Below are positions 7,612-15,866 of a stretch of DNA of 64,000 nt, piece by piece. Each line of letters starts with the position of its first letter. Within the stretch, counting starts at the first letter, position 1. Origin of the DNA: Lentilactobacillus kefiri (lineage in GTDB: Bacteria; Bacillota; Bacilli; Lactobacillales; Lactobacillaceae); assembly GCF_007989105.1 (NCBI RefSeq), contig NZ_BJVK01000007.1, positions 29,906-93,905 of the forward strand. The letters are read 5' to 3'. The notes under the pieces were generated by a model that had not been told where the DNA came from, made no database searches, and worked only from the letters and a program-made list of their open reading frames with translations. The position numbers and the translations under genes are program-made.

Positions 7612-9555
7612 ATGGCTGACAAAAAAGAAACTAAAAAAGAATTAGCTCATGAATACGACGCGAGCCAAATTCAAGTTCTTGAAGGCTTGGAAGCTGTTCG
7701 TAAGCGTCCCGGTATGTATATCGGAACCACCAGCTCACAAGGACTTCATCATCTGGTCTGGGAAATTGTTGATAATGGTATTGATGAGGCACTGGCAGGA
7801 TTTGCCACTAAGATCACCGTTACCGTTGAAAAAGACAACAGTGTTACCGTAACCGATGACGGCCGTGGTATTCCTGTCGACATTCAAAAGAAGACTGGAA
7901 AGCCAGCTTTGGAAACTGTCTTCACGATTCTTCATGCCGGTGGTAAATTTGGCGGCGGCGGATACAAAGTATCTGGTGGACTGCATGGTGTTGGTGCTTC
8001 AGTTGTTAACGCCCTGTCATCCGAACTGGATGTTGAAGTTACCCGTGACGGCAAAGTTTATTACATGGACTTTACTCGGGGTCATGTTAAGACCAAGATG
8101 AAAGTGATTCGTGAAGTATCTGATGATCTTCATGGAACCAAAGTTCATTTCCTTCCGGATCCTGATATTTTCCGGGAAACAACCACTTATGACATTAAAA
8201 TATTAACTGCCCGCTTACGTGAATTAGCATTTTTGAACAAAGGGTTACGGATTGTTATCCGTGATTTGCGTCCTGAAAAGCCTACTGAACAAGATTTCAT
8301 GTATGAAGGCGGTATTAAACATTACGTTGAATACCTTGATCACAGCAAGGATACCTTGCTGGATGAACCAATTTACGTCGAAGGGGTTATGAACGGTATT
8401 ACTGTTGAAGTTGCCATTCAGTACACCAACGATTACCACAATACATTAATGACTTTTACCAATAATATTCACACATACGAAGGTGGAACTCATGAGGAAG
8501 GCTTTAAGCGAGCCTTGACCCGGGTTATCAACGACTATGCGCGGAAGAACAAGTTGTTAAAAGACAACGAACCGAACCTTTCCGGTGAAGATGTCCGTGA
8601 AGGAACGACTGCCGTTGTCAGCATCAAGCATCCCGATCCTCAATTTGAAGGTCAGACAAAGACTAAATTAGGAAACTCTGATGCCAGAACCGTTACCGAT
8701 CGAATCTTTAGTGATCACTTTACGAAATTCCTGATGGAAAATCCTAAGATGGCCCGAAAGATTGTTGATCGTGGACTGTTGGCATCAAAAGCCCGTTCCG
8801 CTGCTAAACGTGCTCGTGAAGTCACTCGGAAAAAGAGTGGTCTTGAAATTAGTAACCTTCCTGGTAAGTTGGCTGATAACACAAGTAAGGATCCTCGAAT
8901 TTCTGAATTGTTCATTGTCGAGGGTGATTCTGCCGGTGGTTCAGCTAAGCAGGGCCGTTCACGTTTGACTCAAGCAATTCTGCCAATTCGTGGAAAGATT
9001 TTAAACGTTGAAAAAGCCAGCATGGATCGGATTTTGGCAAACGAAGAAATTCGTTCACTGTTTACGGCCATGGGAACCGGCTTTGGTGAAGACTTTGATT
9101 TATCAAAGGTCAATTATCACAAGCTCATTATTATGACTGATGCCGATGTCGATGGTGCCCATATTCAGACGTTGTTGTTGACGTTGATTTATCGTTATAT
9201 GCGTCCATTGATTGATGCCGGATATGTGTATGTCGCTCAGCCACCTCTGTATCAGGTTCGCCAAGGAAAGATGTCACGATACATCGATTCCGATGATGAT
9301 TTGAATTCATTCCTGGGAACTTTGCAGCCATCACCAAAACCCGTTATTCAGCGGTACAAAGGTTTAGGTGAAATGGATGCGGAACAATTGTGGGACACAA
9401 CAATGAATCCTGAAAACCGTCACTTGTTGAGAGTTGAATCTTCAGATGCTGCTGAAGCAGATAAGGTCTTCTCAATGTTAATGGGTGACAAGGTGGAACC
9501 ACGACGTGAGTTTATCGAAGATAATGCAACGTTCGTGGAGAATTTGGATGTGTAA
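7612..9555 (+). CDS. gyrB: DNA gyrase subunit B
   Basis: ATPase subunit of the type II topoisomerase that introduces negative supercoils. The 647-residue protein has the GHKL ATP-binding site ([39 protein letters not shown]). It also has the TOPRIM segment with [17 protein letters not shown] and [13 protein letters not shown], and the C-terminal [21 protein letters not shown] motif. GAAGGAG precedes the ATG. The stop codon is followed almost immediately by a structured repeat, with gyrA 370 bases further on. Confidence 0.99.
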   Translation: MADKKETKKELAHEYDASQIQVLEGLEAVRKRPGMYIGTTSSQGLHHLVWEIVDNGIDEALAGFATKITVTVEKDNSVTVTDDGRGIPVDIQKKTGKPALETVFTILHAGGKFGGGGYKVSGGLHGVGASVVNALSSELDVEVTRDGKVYYMDFTRGHVKTKMKVIREVSDDLHGTKVHFLPDPDIFRETTTYDIKILTARLRELAFLNKGLRIVIRDLRPEKPTEQDFMYEGGIKHYVEYLDHSKDTLLDEPIYVEGVMNGITVEVAIQYTNDYHNTLMTFTNNIHTYEGGTHEEGFKRALTRVINDYARKNKLLKDNEPNLSGEDVREGTTAVVSIKHPDPQFEGQTKTKLGNSDARTVTDRIFSDHFTKFLMENPKMARKIVDRGLLASKARSAAKRAREVTRKKSGLEISNLPGKLADNTSKDPRISELFIVEGDSAGGSAKQGRSRLTQAILPIRGKILNVEKASMDRILANEEIRSLFTAMGTGFGEDFDLSKVNYHKLIIMTDADVDGAHIQTLLLTLIYRYMRPLIDAGYVYVAQPPLYQVRQGKMSRYIDSDDDLNSFLGTLQPSPKPVIQRYKGLGEMDAEQLWDTTMNPENRHLLRVESSDAAEADKVFSMLMGDKVEPRREFIEDNATFVENLDV

Positions 9556-9561
9556 AGCAGA

Positions 9562-9689
9562 GTGTGACGAGACCCGGGTTGACCCCGGAGTGTAAGGCGG
9601 AAATTTAAATGATGAATGGTTTTTGTTCATCATTTGAATTTTTGACTTACACAGTAGGGGTCAGGGTCGTCGAAACACGTTTCGGCTAG
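9562..9689 (+). repeat. Structured repeat, copy A (after gyrB)
   Basis: Starts GTGTGACGAG and ends with the hairpin CGAAACACGTTTCG plus GCTA. Between them is a long interrupted hairpin. CGA/TCG (with a bulged G) leads to GACCC/GGGTC, then TGACCCC/GGGGTCA, GTGTAAG/CTTACAC and a terminal AAATGATGAA/TTCATCATTT stem. It begins 7 bases after the gyrB stop. Copies B and C keep the same architecture with different stem sequences. Confidence 0.85.
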
Positions 9690-9690
9690 A

Positions 9691-9811
9691 GTGTGACGAG
9701 CAACGGGTGATGCGGTTTCTAAGGGTGTTTTGGCTGAAACCCTGATTTTGGGTTTGAGTCAAAGCACGCTTAGAAGTTAGCATCAGTTGCGTCGAAACAC
9801 GTTTCGGCTAG
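9691..9811 (+). repeat. Structured repeat, copy B (tandem with copy A)
   Basis: Same termini as copy A (GTGTGACGAG and GTCGAAACACGTTTCGGCTA). Its stems are GCAAC/GTTGC, TGATGC/GCATCA and TTCTAAG/CTTAGAA, each changed on both sides relative to copy A. The bulged G, the GGG bulge and the internal loop are kept. It directly abuts copy A. The remaining 110 bases to gyrA hold a parS-like site and the gyrA ribosome site. Confidence 0.85.
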
Positions 9812-9874
9812 GTAGCATCAGAACAACCACAAACCCCTCAACCGAAACCCCACCAACAAACGAAAAATCAAAAA

Positions 9875-9890
9875 TGTTTCACATGAAACA
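9875..9890. promoter_or_regulatory. parS-like site upstream of gyrA
   Basis: TGTTTCACATGAAACA matches the bacterial parS consensus TGTTNCACGTGAAACA with one central change (G to A). ParB/Spo0J-family proteins nucleate at such sites near origins to load SMC and segregate the chromosome. The fully consensus copy lies on the other side of gyrA. Confidence 0.7.
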
Positions 9891-9923
9891 TCAGAACGAA
9901 ACCCATGAATGGAGGTAAATAAT

Positions 9924-12485
9924 TTGGCGAATAATAAAGACAACCATGATCAACCAATTGCTGGTCGAGTGACCAACGTTGATCTGTCTAAAAAAATGCG
10001 AACGTCATTTCTTGACTACGCCATGAGTGTTATTGTTGCCCGTGCGCTTCCTGATGTCCGTGATGGGTTAAAGCCTGTTCACCGACGTATTTTGTATGAT
10101 ATGCATGAATTGGGTGTTACACCTGATAAACCTTATAAAAAATCAGCCAGAATTGTTGGGGATGTTTTAGGTAAGTATCATCCCCATGGTGACACGGCTG
10201 TTTATGAATCAATGGTTCGGATGGCTCAAGATTTCAGTTACCGTTATATGTTGGTTGATGGTCACGGAAACTTTGGTTCAGTCGATGGTGATGGTGCTGC
10301 GGCGATGCGTTATACCGAAGCCCGTTTAAGTAAAATTGCCATGGAAATGCTGCGGGATATCAACAAAGATACCATTGATTTCCAACCCAACTACGATGGA
10401 ACCGAACGTGAACCAACCGTTTTGCCATCACGATTCCCCAACCTCCTTGTTAACGGAGCGTCAGGAATTGCCGTTGGTATGGCGACTAACATTCCACCTC
10501 ACAATTTGTCGGAAGTTATCAGTGCAATTCATGTTTTGATGAAGAACCCCGACGCTACCACAGCAGATTTGATGGAAGTTTTGCCAGGACCTGATTTCCC
10601 AACCGGTGGAGTTGTCATGGGTAAGTCCGGAATCCGGAAAGCTTATGAAACTGGTAAAGGATCAATCATTGTCCGTGCCAAAGTTGAAATTGAAGGTGAA
10701 GCAGGCGGCAAACAAAGAATCATTGCTACCGAATTGCCTTACATGGTTAACAAAGCCAAATTAATTGAGCGAATTGCTGAATTAGCTCGTGATAAGCGAA
10801 TTGAAGGAATCACCGATATTAACGATGAGTCTGACCGTGAAGGAATGCGGGTCGTCATCGATGTTCGGCGGGATGCCAGTGCAGAAGTTATCTTGAACAA
10901 CCTGTATAAATTAACGTTGATGCAGACTTCATTCAGCTTCAACATGTTGGCGATCGTTAAAGGAACTCCAAAGATCCTCAGCTTAAAAGAGATCTTAAAT
11001 TACTACTTGGAACACCAAGTTGAAGTTATTCAACGACGGACAAAATATGAATTGAATAAGGCTCAGGCAAGAGCTCACATTCTTGAAGGTTTGAGAATTG
11101 CGCTTGATCATATTGATGAAATTATCAAGATCATCCGTGGATCACAGACCGGGGATGTTGCCAAGAACCAATTGATTGAAGGCTTCGGTCTTGATGACAA
11201 ACAGGCTCAAGCAATCCTGGACATGCGTCTGGTCCGTTTGACCGGTTTGGAACGCGAAAAGATTGATAAAGAATACAATCAATTGATGAAAGACATCGAA
11301 GAATACAAAGCAATTCTTGCCAGCCGTGAACGAGTCAACCAAATCATTTATCAAGAATTACTGGAAATCCAAAAGAAATTTGGTGATCCACGTAGAACTG
11401 AACTGTTGGTTGGTGAAGTTCTCAGTCTTGAAGATGAAGATTTAATTGAAGAAGAAGACGTCATTATTTCGTTGACGCATAATGGTTACATCAAGCGACT
11501 TCCAACTTCAGAGTTTAAAGCTCAAAACCGTGGTGGTCGTGGTGTTCAAGGGATGGGTGTTCATAACGATGATTTCGTTGAACATTTAGTATCTACCTCA
11601 ACCCATGATGTTCTGTTATTCTTCACCGATGCCGGTAAGGTTTATCGGATGAAGGGTTATGAAATTCCTGAATACGGCCGTTCAGCCAAGGGAATTCCAG
11701 TTATTAACCTGTTGAACATTGGTAACAATGAAAAGATTCAGGCTGTGATCAACGTTTCTGATAAGAACAAAGATATTGAAAAAGATCTCTTCTTTGTGAC
11801 TTTGATGGGAACTGTTAAGCGCACACCGGTCTCAGATTTTGCCAACATCCGTAGTAATGGTCTGAAGGCGATTAACCTTAAAGATGGCGATCAAGTCAGC
11901 AACGTTTTGATTGCTGATAAAGATCAAAACATTATTATTGGAACCCATCGTGGATATGCGGTCAGCTTTAACGCTGCCGATGTTCGTTCAATGGGACGTT
12001 CCGCAACCGGTGTCCGGGGTGTCAGATTACGTGAAAATGATTACGTCGTTGGTTCTGATATCTTGAAACCCGACAGCGAAGTCTTTATCATTTCTGAAAA
12101 CGGATATGGTAAACGAACTCCAGCTGCCGAATACCCAATTAAAGGTCGTGGTGGTAAGGGTATCAAGACTGCCAACATTACTGAAAAGAATGGGCCACTT
12201 TCCGGATTGACAACTGTTAACGGTGAAGAGGATATTATGCTGATCACTGATCAGGGTGTCATGATCCGATTCAGTGTTGAAGATGTTTCTCAAACCGGCC
12301 GGGCAACCCTTGGTGTTCATTTGATCAGAATGAATGATGGTGCCAAGGTTGCAACAATGGCTAAGGTTGAAAAGCAGGATGATTCCGAAGATGATCAATC
12401 AAAGGATGAGAATTCCGATGATGATCAAGCAACCGATGAGTCCAAGCAGGATAATGATCAAGATTCAAATTCAGATAATCAATAA
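9924..12485 (+). CDS. gyrA: DNA gyrase subunit A
   Basis: DNA-cleaving subunit of gyrase. Starting at TTG 9924 (GGAGG 8 bases upstream) it is 853 residues. An in-frame ATG at 9909 overlaps the ribosome site and is unlikely. The quinolone-determining region reads [19 protein letters not shown], and the catalytic Tyr sits in [11 protein letters not shown]. Six beta-pinwheel blades follow, including the GyrA box [12 protein letters not shown]. The last 40 residues are an acidic Asp/Glu/Ser-rich tail, common in lactobacilli and likely disordered. Confidence 0.98.
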   Translation: MANNKDNHDQPIAGRVTNVDLSKKMRTSFLDYAMSVIVARALPDVRDGLKPVHRRILYDMHELGVTPDKPYKKSARIVGDVLGKYHPHGDTAVYESMVRMAQDFSYRYMLVDGHGNFGSVDGDGAAAMRYTEARLSKIAMEMLRDINKDTIDFQPNYDGTEREPTVLPSRFPNLLVNGASGIAVGMATNIPPHNLSEVISAIHVLMKNPDATTADLMEVLPGPDFPTGGVVMGKSGIRKAYETGKGSIIVRAKVEIEGEAGGKQRIIATELPYMVNKAKLIERIAELARDKRIEGITDINDESDREGMRVVIDVRRDASAEVILNNLYKLTLMQTSFSFNMLAIVKGTPKILSLKEILNYYLEHQVEVIQRRTKYELNKAQARAHILEGLRIALDHIDEIIKIIRGSQTGDVAKNQLIEGFGLDDKQAQAILDMRLVRLTGLEREKIDKEYNQLMKDIEEYKAILASRERVNQIIYQELLEIQKKFGDPRRTELLVGEVLSLEDEDLIEEEDVIISLTHNGYIKRLPTSEFKAQNRGGRGVQGMGVHNDDFVEHLVSTSTHDVLLFFTDAGKVYRMKGYEIPEYGRSAKGIPVINLLNIGNNEKIQAVINVSDKNKDIEKDLFFVTLMGTVKRTPVSDFANIRSNGLKAINLKDGDQVSNVLIADKDQNIIIGTHRGYAVSFNAADVRSMGRSATGVRGVRLRENDYVVGSDILKPDSEVFIISENGYGKRTPAAEYPIKGRGGKGIKTANITEKNGPLSGLTTVNGEEDIMLITDQGVMIRFSVEDVSQTGRATLGVHLIRMNDGAKVATMAKVEKQDDSEDDQSKDENSDDDQATDESKQDNDQDSNSDNQ

Positions 12486-12503
12486 TCATTAAATATAGAT
12501 ATT

Positions 12504-12543
12504 AAAAAGCCGATGTGAGAGTCATTCTCGCACCGGCTTTTTT
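12504..12543 (+). terminator. Terminator after gyrA
   Basis: AAAAGCCGATGTGAGA pairs with TTCTCGCACCGGCTTTT (one mismatch), followed by T residues. Confidence 0.88.
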
Positions 12544-12549
12544 GTACCC

Positions 12550-12565
12550 TGTTTCACGTGAAACA
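12550..12565. promoter_or_regulatory. parS site (perfect consensus)
   Basis: TGTTTCACGTGAAACA is an exact 16-base match to the canonical parS palindrome bound by ParB/Spo0J. It lies between the gyrA terminator and the lox promoter, about 8 kb from oriC. Confidence 0.88.
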
Positions 12566-12630
12566 ATTTAAAACTTCCACTATTTCTGCAAATGATTTGA
12601 AAACTTTGTGAAAATAATTGAGCATATTCT

Positions 12631-12658
12631 TTGACTTACTTTATGTAAGTGATATTCT
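12631..12658 (+). promoter_or_regulatory. lox promoter with embedded palindrome
   Basis: TTGACT (12631-12636) and TATTCT (12653-12658) are 16 bases apart. ACTTAC (12634-12639) and GTAAGT (12645-12650) form a perfect inverted repeat filling the spacer, as expected for a repressor operator. The regulator is not identifiable from the sequence. Confidence 0.55.
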
Positions 12659-12701
12659 ATGGGTAAGGATTAAAATACATTTACCTGGAGGTAGTTCATT
12701 C

Positions 12702-13811
12702 ATGACTGTTGTTAATGGTTACAAACAAAACGATAACGAACAAAAATTAGATATTTTAAACTTGGAAGATTTGGAAGAAAAAGCAAAGCAAATCATTCCT
12801 ACCGGTGGATTTGGTTACATTGCCGGTGGTTCAGAAAACAACTGGACTTTAAAAGCTAACCGTAAAGCATTTACCCACAAGCAAATTGTTCCTCGTGCAT
12901 TGAGCAACATTGAGAAGCCTGAATTGGATACCAACGTTTTTGGTATTCCATTGAAGACACCTATTATGATGGCTCCAACCGCTGCTCAAGGATTGGCTCA
13001 CTCACAAGGTGAAAAGGATACTGCCAAGGGTCTTGCTGCTGTTGGTGGCTTGATGGCTCAAAGTACTTATTCATCAACTTCAATTGCTGATACTGCCGCT
13101 GCCGGTGATGGTGCTCCTCAATTCTTCCAACTTTACATGAGCAAGGATTGGGACTTTAACTACTCATTGCTTGACGAAGCTAAAAAGGCTGGCGTTAAGG
13201 GCATTATCTTAACTGTTGACGCAACTGTTGATGGTTATCGTGAAGATGACATTAAGAACAACTTCCAGTTCCCAATTCCAATGGCCAACTTGACCAAGTT
13301 TAGTGAAGGCGATGGTAAAGGTAAGGGAATCGGTGAAATTTACGCATCAGCTGCCCAAAAGATTGGTCCAGACGATGTTAAGAAGATCGCTGATTACACT
13401 GATTTACCAGTTATCGTTAAAGGAATCGAATCACCAGAAGACGCCCTTTACGCAATCGGTGCCGGTGCTGCCGGTGTCTATGTATCAAATCACGGTGGCC
13501 GTCAATTAAATGGTGGTCCTGCATCATTTGATGTTTTGGAAGACGTTGCCAAAGCTGTTAACGGCCAAGTTCCAGTTATCTTTGATTCTGGTGTTCGCCG
13601 TGGATCAGATGCTTTCAAAGCACTTGCTTCAGGTGCTGATTTGGTTGCTATGGGTCGTCCAGCTATTTATGGTTTGGCTCTTGGTGGTGCACAAGGAGTT
13701 CAATCAGTCTTTGAACACCTTGGTGACGAGTTGAAGATCATCATGCAATTAGCCGGAACTAAGACAATTGCCGATGTTAAGAAGACAAACCTTATAAACA
13801 TTAAATATTAA
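12702..13811 (+). CDS. lox: L-lactate oxidase (FMN-dependent alpha-hydroxy-acid oxidase)
   Basis: Oxidises L-lactate with O2 to pyruvate and H2O2 in the cytosol. The 369-residue TIM-barrel protein aligns along its length with Aerococcus lactate oxidase. It has GGFGYIAGGSENNWTLKANR near the N-terminus, PTAAQGLAH, FQLYMSKDWDFN, LTVDATVDGYREDD, the catalytic-His motif SNHGGRQLNG, and FDSGVRRGSDAFKALASGAD plus MGRPAIYGLALGG for FMN phosphate. The ATG at 12702 has CTGGAGGTAG upstream; in-frame upstream sequence overlaps the promoter and is excluded. Glycolate-type oxidase is a less likely alternative. Confidence 0.9.
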   Translation: MTVVNGYKQNDNEQKLDILNLEDLEEKAKQIIPTGGFGYIAGGSENNWTLKANRKAFTHKQIVPRALSNIEKPELDTNVFGIPLKTPIMMAPTAAQGLAHSQGEKDTAKGLAAVGGLMAQSTYSSTSIADTAAAGDGAPQFFQLYMSKDWDFNYSLLDEAKKAGVKGIILTVDATVDGYREDDIKNNFQFPIPMANLTKFSEGDGKGKGIGEIYASAAQKIGPDDVKKIADYTDLPVIVKGIESPEDALYAIGAGAAGVYVSNHGGRQLNGGPASFDVLEDVAKAVNGQVPVIFDSGVRRGSDAFKALASGADLVAMGRPAIYGLALGGAQGVQSVFEHLGDELKIIMQLAGTKTIADVKKTNLINIKY

Positions 13812-13816
13812 TTAGT

Positions 13817-13911
13817 GTGTAACTTCCCATCAATGGGCATCCTCTAACAGACTGGTCATCCATTCTGTTCTCATATGGGAAATTATTTAGAGGATTCCCG
13901 TTGCGTTGCAC
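13817..13911 (+). ncRNA. Predicted pseudoknotted structured RNA after lox
   Basis: Four nested stems can form: 13817-13823/13905-13911, 13831-13837/13897-13903, 13839-13847/13887-13895 and 13848-13851/13864-13867. The left bulge TTCCCAT (13824-13830) is an exact complement of ATGGGAA in the inner loop (13875-13881), giving a pseudoknot. Two of the pairs are G-U and work only in the plus-strand RNA. It begins 5 bases after the lox stop, so it could be a 3' UTR element or an independent small RNA ending at the terminator at 13955. I do not recognise the class. Confidence 0.6.
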
Positions 13912-13954
13912 AGTATTAGAACATTCCCCGTGTTCTTTTCCCACAAAATATGTT

Positions 13955-13994
13955 AAAAAACAGCGTTCCTCATTATTGAGGAGCGCTGTTTTTG
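13955..13994. terminator. Bidirectional terminator between lox region and small membrane protein
   Basis: AAAAACAGCG(T)TCCTC pairs with GAGGAGCGCTGTTTTT around ATTATT, with A and T runs on both sides. Confidence 0.85.
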
Positions 13995-14007
13995 AAACGG
14001 ATTTTAT

Positions 14008-14199
14008 TTAGTTAATATTTTTTCGTGGTCGGCCAGTCGTCTGGCCCTTGTCCAAAATTTCAGGATGTTCATTGCGTGCATATGCGTATGCATGAGGATC
14101 CTGGCTATTTTGATAGCGATTTGAATGGTTATTTGATTGAGAACTTCTGAAGTAGTAAAAGGCTGAAAGTCCAACTATGGTTAAAATTAAAAGTGTCAT
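14008..14199 (-). CDS. Small single-pass membrane protein, unknown function
   Basis: A 63-residue product starting MTLLILTIVGLSAFYYFRS (one N-terminal membrane segment). A polar Asn/His/Tyr-rich region follows, and then a basic end GRPRKNIN. I place the start at the ATG at 14199, because CGAGGAA is 6 bases upstream; a longer frame to 14316 lacks such a site. No family is recognised. A cre-like site lies upstream (14245-14260), so CcpA control is possible. Confidence 0.6.
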   Translation of the reverse strand: MTLLILTIVGLSAFYYFRSSQSNNHSNRYQNSQDPHAYAYARNEHPEILDKGQTTGRPRKNIN

Positions 14200-14244
14200 T
14201 GAATTCCTCGTTTCATTATTTTTGTTAAGTCTTGGTACACATAC

Positions 14245-14260
14245 AGAAAAGCGTTTCCAA
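14245..14260. promoter_or_regulatory. cre-like site upstream of the 63-residue membrane protein
   Basis: AGAAAAGCGTTTCCAA, read on the minus strand, fits the CcpA consensus WTGNAANCGNWNNCW with one mismatch. Confidence 0.4.
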
Positions 14261-14598
14261 AACGACTTATTATTTTGGAATTGATATAAGTGTACTTCCA
14301 ATAGAATAAGAGTCAAGTATCTGGTAAACCATTTTCGATGACTCAGGGAGCAATCCTTAGTGCTGCAGCGGATCTGAAATTATTAAGGAATTATTTAATT
14401 CAGTTGAAAAATATTTATCAGAAAAAATACTTTTAATGTTTTTAGTCGTATATAATTACTGTATCGTCAATCATCAATTAGGCAATTGATATTTAGGTCC
14501 ACACGTGTTATAGTTTTATATTGTGAGTATCTGGGTAAATACAGAAACTCTCCTTGCTCTCGGGTAGAGGGCCATAAGTCCACAAGGAGGTGCAAATC
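14261..14598 (+). promoter_or_regulatory. rpsF operon promoter region and structured leader
   Basis: No gene is visible here. The first 200 bases are AT-rich, with a likely promoter ending in TATAAT-like sequence near 14450. The leader then folds into a hairpin at 14525-14533/14542-14550 (GAGT-A-TCTG with CAGA-A-ACTC). A second stem, TCCTTG 14551-14556 with CAAGGA 14583-14588, captures part of the rpsF Shine-Dalgarno site. This layout fits S6:S18 autoregulation of rpsF-ssb-rpsR translation, known in other bacteria; the assignment is by position and fold only. Confidence 0.5.
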
Positions 14599-14895
14599 AT
14601 GGAAGAAAAGAAATACGAAATTACTTACATCATCCGTCCTGATGTTGAAGAATCTGCAAAATCTGCATTGATTGAACGATTCGACAAGATCTTGACTGAC
14701 AATGGTGCCAAGGTATTAAGTTCAAAAGACTGGTCAAAGCGTCGTTTTGCTTACGAAATTGGTGGTTATAACGAAGGAGCATATCACGTTATTACTTTAA
14801 CTACTGATACTGACAAGCCACTTAACGAATTTGATCGTCTTTCAAAAATCAATGACGATATCTTACGTCATATGATCGTTGTTCGTGACGACTAA
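14599..14895 (+). CDS. rpsF: 30S ribosomal protein S6
   Basis: Binds 16S rRNA as a heterodimer with S18. The 98-residue product [20 protein letters not shown]... has the S6 ferredoxin-like fold and the [22 protein letters not shown] segment. The ATG at 14599 follows AAGGAGG. A GTG three codons earlier overlaps that site and is rejected. It is the first gene of rpsF-ssb-rpsR. Confidence 0.97.
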   Translation: MEEKKYEITYIIRPDVEESAKSALIERFDKILTDNGAKVLSSKDWSKRRFAYEIGGYNEGAYHVITLTTDTDKPLNEFDRLSKINDDILRHMIVVRDD

Positions 14896-14929
14896 TAATT
14901 CATTCTAATATGAGAGGAGCAAATTCAGC

Positions 14930-15493
14930 ATGCTTAATCGTGCAGTTCTTACGGGTCGCCTAACCCGCGATGTTGATTTACGATACACTCAAAGCGGAAC
15001 CGCTGTCGGTTCGTTCTCACTTGCCGTTGATCGGCAATTTACCAATCAACAGGGGGAACGAGAGGCTGATTTCATTAACTGCGTAATCTGGCGAAAATCC
15101 GCTGAAAACTTTGCCAACTTCGTTCATAAAGGTTCTCTTGTTGGAATTGATGGTCGGATTCAGACCAGAAATTACGAAAACGCACAGGGACAACGAGTTT
15201 ATGTGACTGAAGTTGTAGTAGAGAATTTTGCATTGCTTGAGCCTCGTTCTGCAAGGAACAACTCAAATGGTCAGCAAAATGGAAATGCTCCTCAACAAAA
15301 TAACGGCAATGCCAATCCATTTGATAATAATTCAAATCCTGGTAACGGTGGCAATTCCAACAATAATGGCGGTAGCAAACCTACCAACAACAATGGTGGA
15401 AATAATGGTAACGGCGGGAACAATAATCCTAACGATCCATTCGCCAACTCCGGGGATTCAATTGACATTTCCGATGATGATTTACCATTCTAA
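14930..15493 (+). CDS. ssb: Single-stranded DNA-binding protein
   Basis: Coats ssDNA in replication and recombination. The 187-residue protein has the OB-fold ([38 protein letters not shown]), a long Asn/Gly-rich linker (about residues 110-170) and the conserved partner-binding tip DDDLPF. Being between rpsF and rpsR is the usual Firmicutes arrangement. The Asn/Gly-rich linker is low-complexity, so its DNA looks repetitive. Confidence 0.98.
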   Translation: MLNRAVLTGRLTRDVDLRYTQSGTAVGSFSLAVDRQFTNQQGEREADFINCVIWRKSAENFANFVHKGSLVGIDGRIQTRNYENAQGQRVYVTEVVVENFALLEPRSARNNSNGQQNGNAPQQNNGNANPFDNNSNPGNGGNSNNNGGSKPTNNNGGNNGNGGNNNPNDPFANSGDSIDISDDDLPF

Positions 15494-15529
15494 TGAATTG
15501 GTAAAGTAAATTTTCGAGGAGGAAAAACT

Positions 15530-15769
15530 ATGGCATATCAAAGACGTGGCGGCGGTCGTCGTCGTCGTAAAGTTGATTTTATTGCTGCAAATCACATCGA
15601 ATACATCGATTACAAAGATATCGATTTATTGAAGCGATTTGTTTCAGAACGTGGAAAGATTCTTCCACGTCGTGTTACTGGAACTAGCGCAAAGAACCAA
15701 CGTGCTTTAACAATTGCTATTAAACGTGCACGTATCATGGGCTTGATGCCTTTCGTTGCTGCCGACTAA
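15530..15769 (+). CDS. rpsR: 30S ribosomal protein S18
   Basis: The 79-residue basic protein with the S18 core [22 protein letters not shown] followed by [24 protein letters not shown]. It partners with S6 on the 30S platform. GAGGAGG precedes the ATG. The operon ends at the terminator just downstream. Confidence 0.98.
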   Translation: MAYQRRGGGRRRRKVDFIAANHIEYIDYKDIDLLKRFVSERGKILPRRVTGTSAKNQRALTIAIKRARIMGLMPFVAAD

Positions 15770-15781
15770 TAATGATTTATC

Positions 15782-15811
15782 AAAGTCATCCTTTAGGGGA
15801 TGGCTTTTTTT
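15782..15811 (+). terminator. Terminator after rpsR
   Basis: AAGTCATCC pairs with GGATGGCTT, followed by T7. Confidence 0.85.
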
Positions 15812-15816
15812 GTATC

Positions 15817-15855
15817 CAAAAACAGCCTCCCAATTGATGTGTTGGGAGGCTGTTA
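15817..15855 (-). terminator. Terminator of the NhaC-family gene
   Basis: A perfect 13-base stem AACAGCCTCCCAA / TTGGGAGGCTGTT, followed by TTTTT on the minus strand. Confidence 0.85.
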
Positions 15856-15866
15856 GTATCTCATGA

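Noticed and set aside
13817..13911. Membership of the post-lox RNA in the structured repeat family of gyrB/rplI (read on the minus strand, GTGCAACG...CAACGGG)
   Set aside because: The superficial sequence likeness does not carry over to the pairing scheme, and the G-U pairs favour the plus strand.
15290..15460. Repetitive AAT/GGT-rich DNA, considered as a simple repeat or CRISPR-like array
   Set aside because: It is the codon-level result of the Asn/Gly-rich linker of SSB, with no regular spacer. No CRISPR array is seen anywhere in the window.
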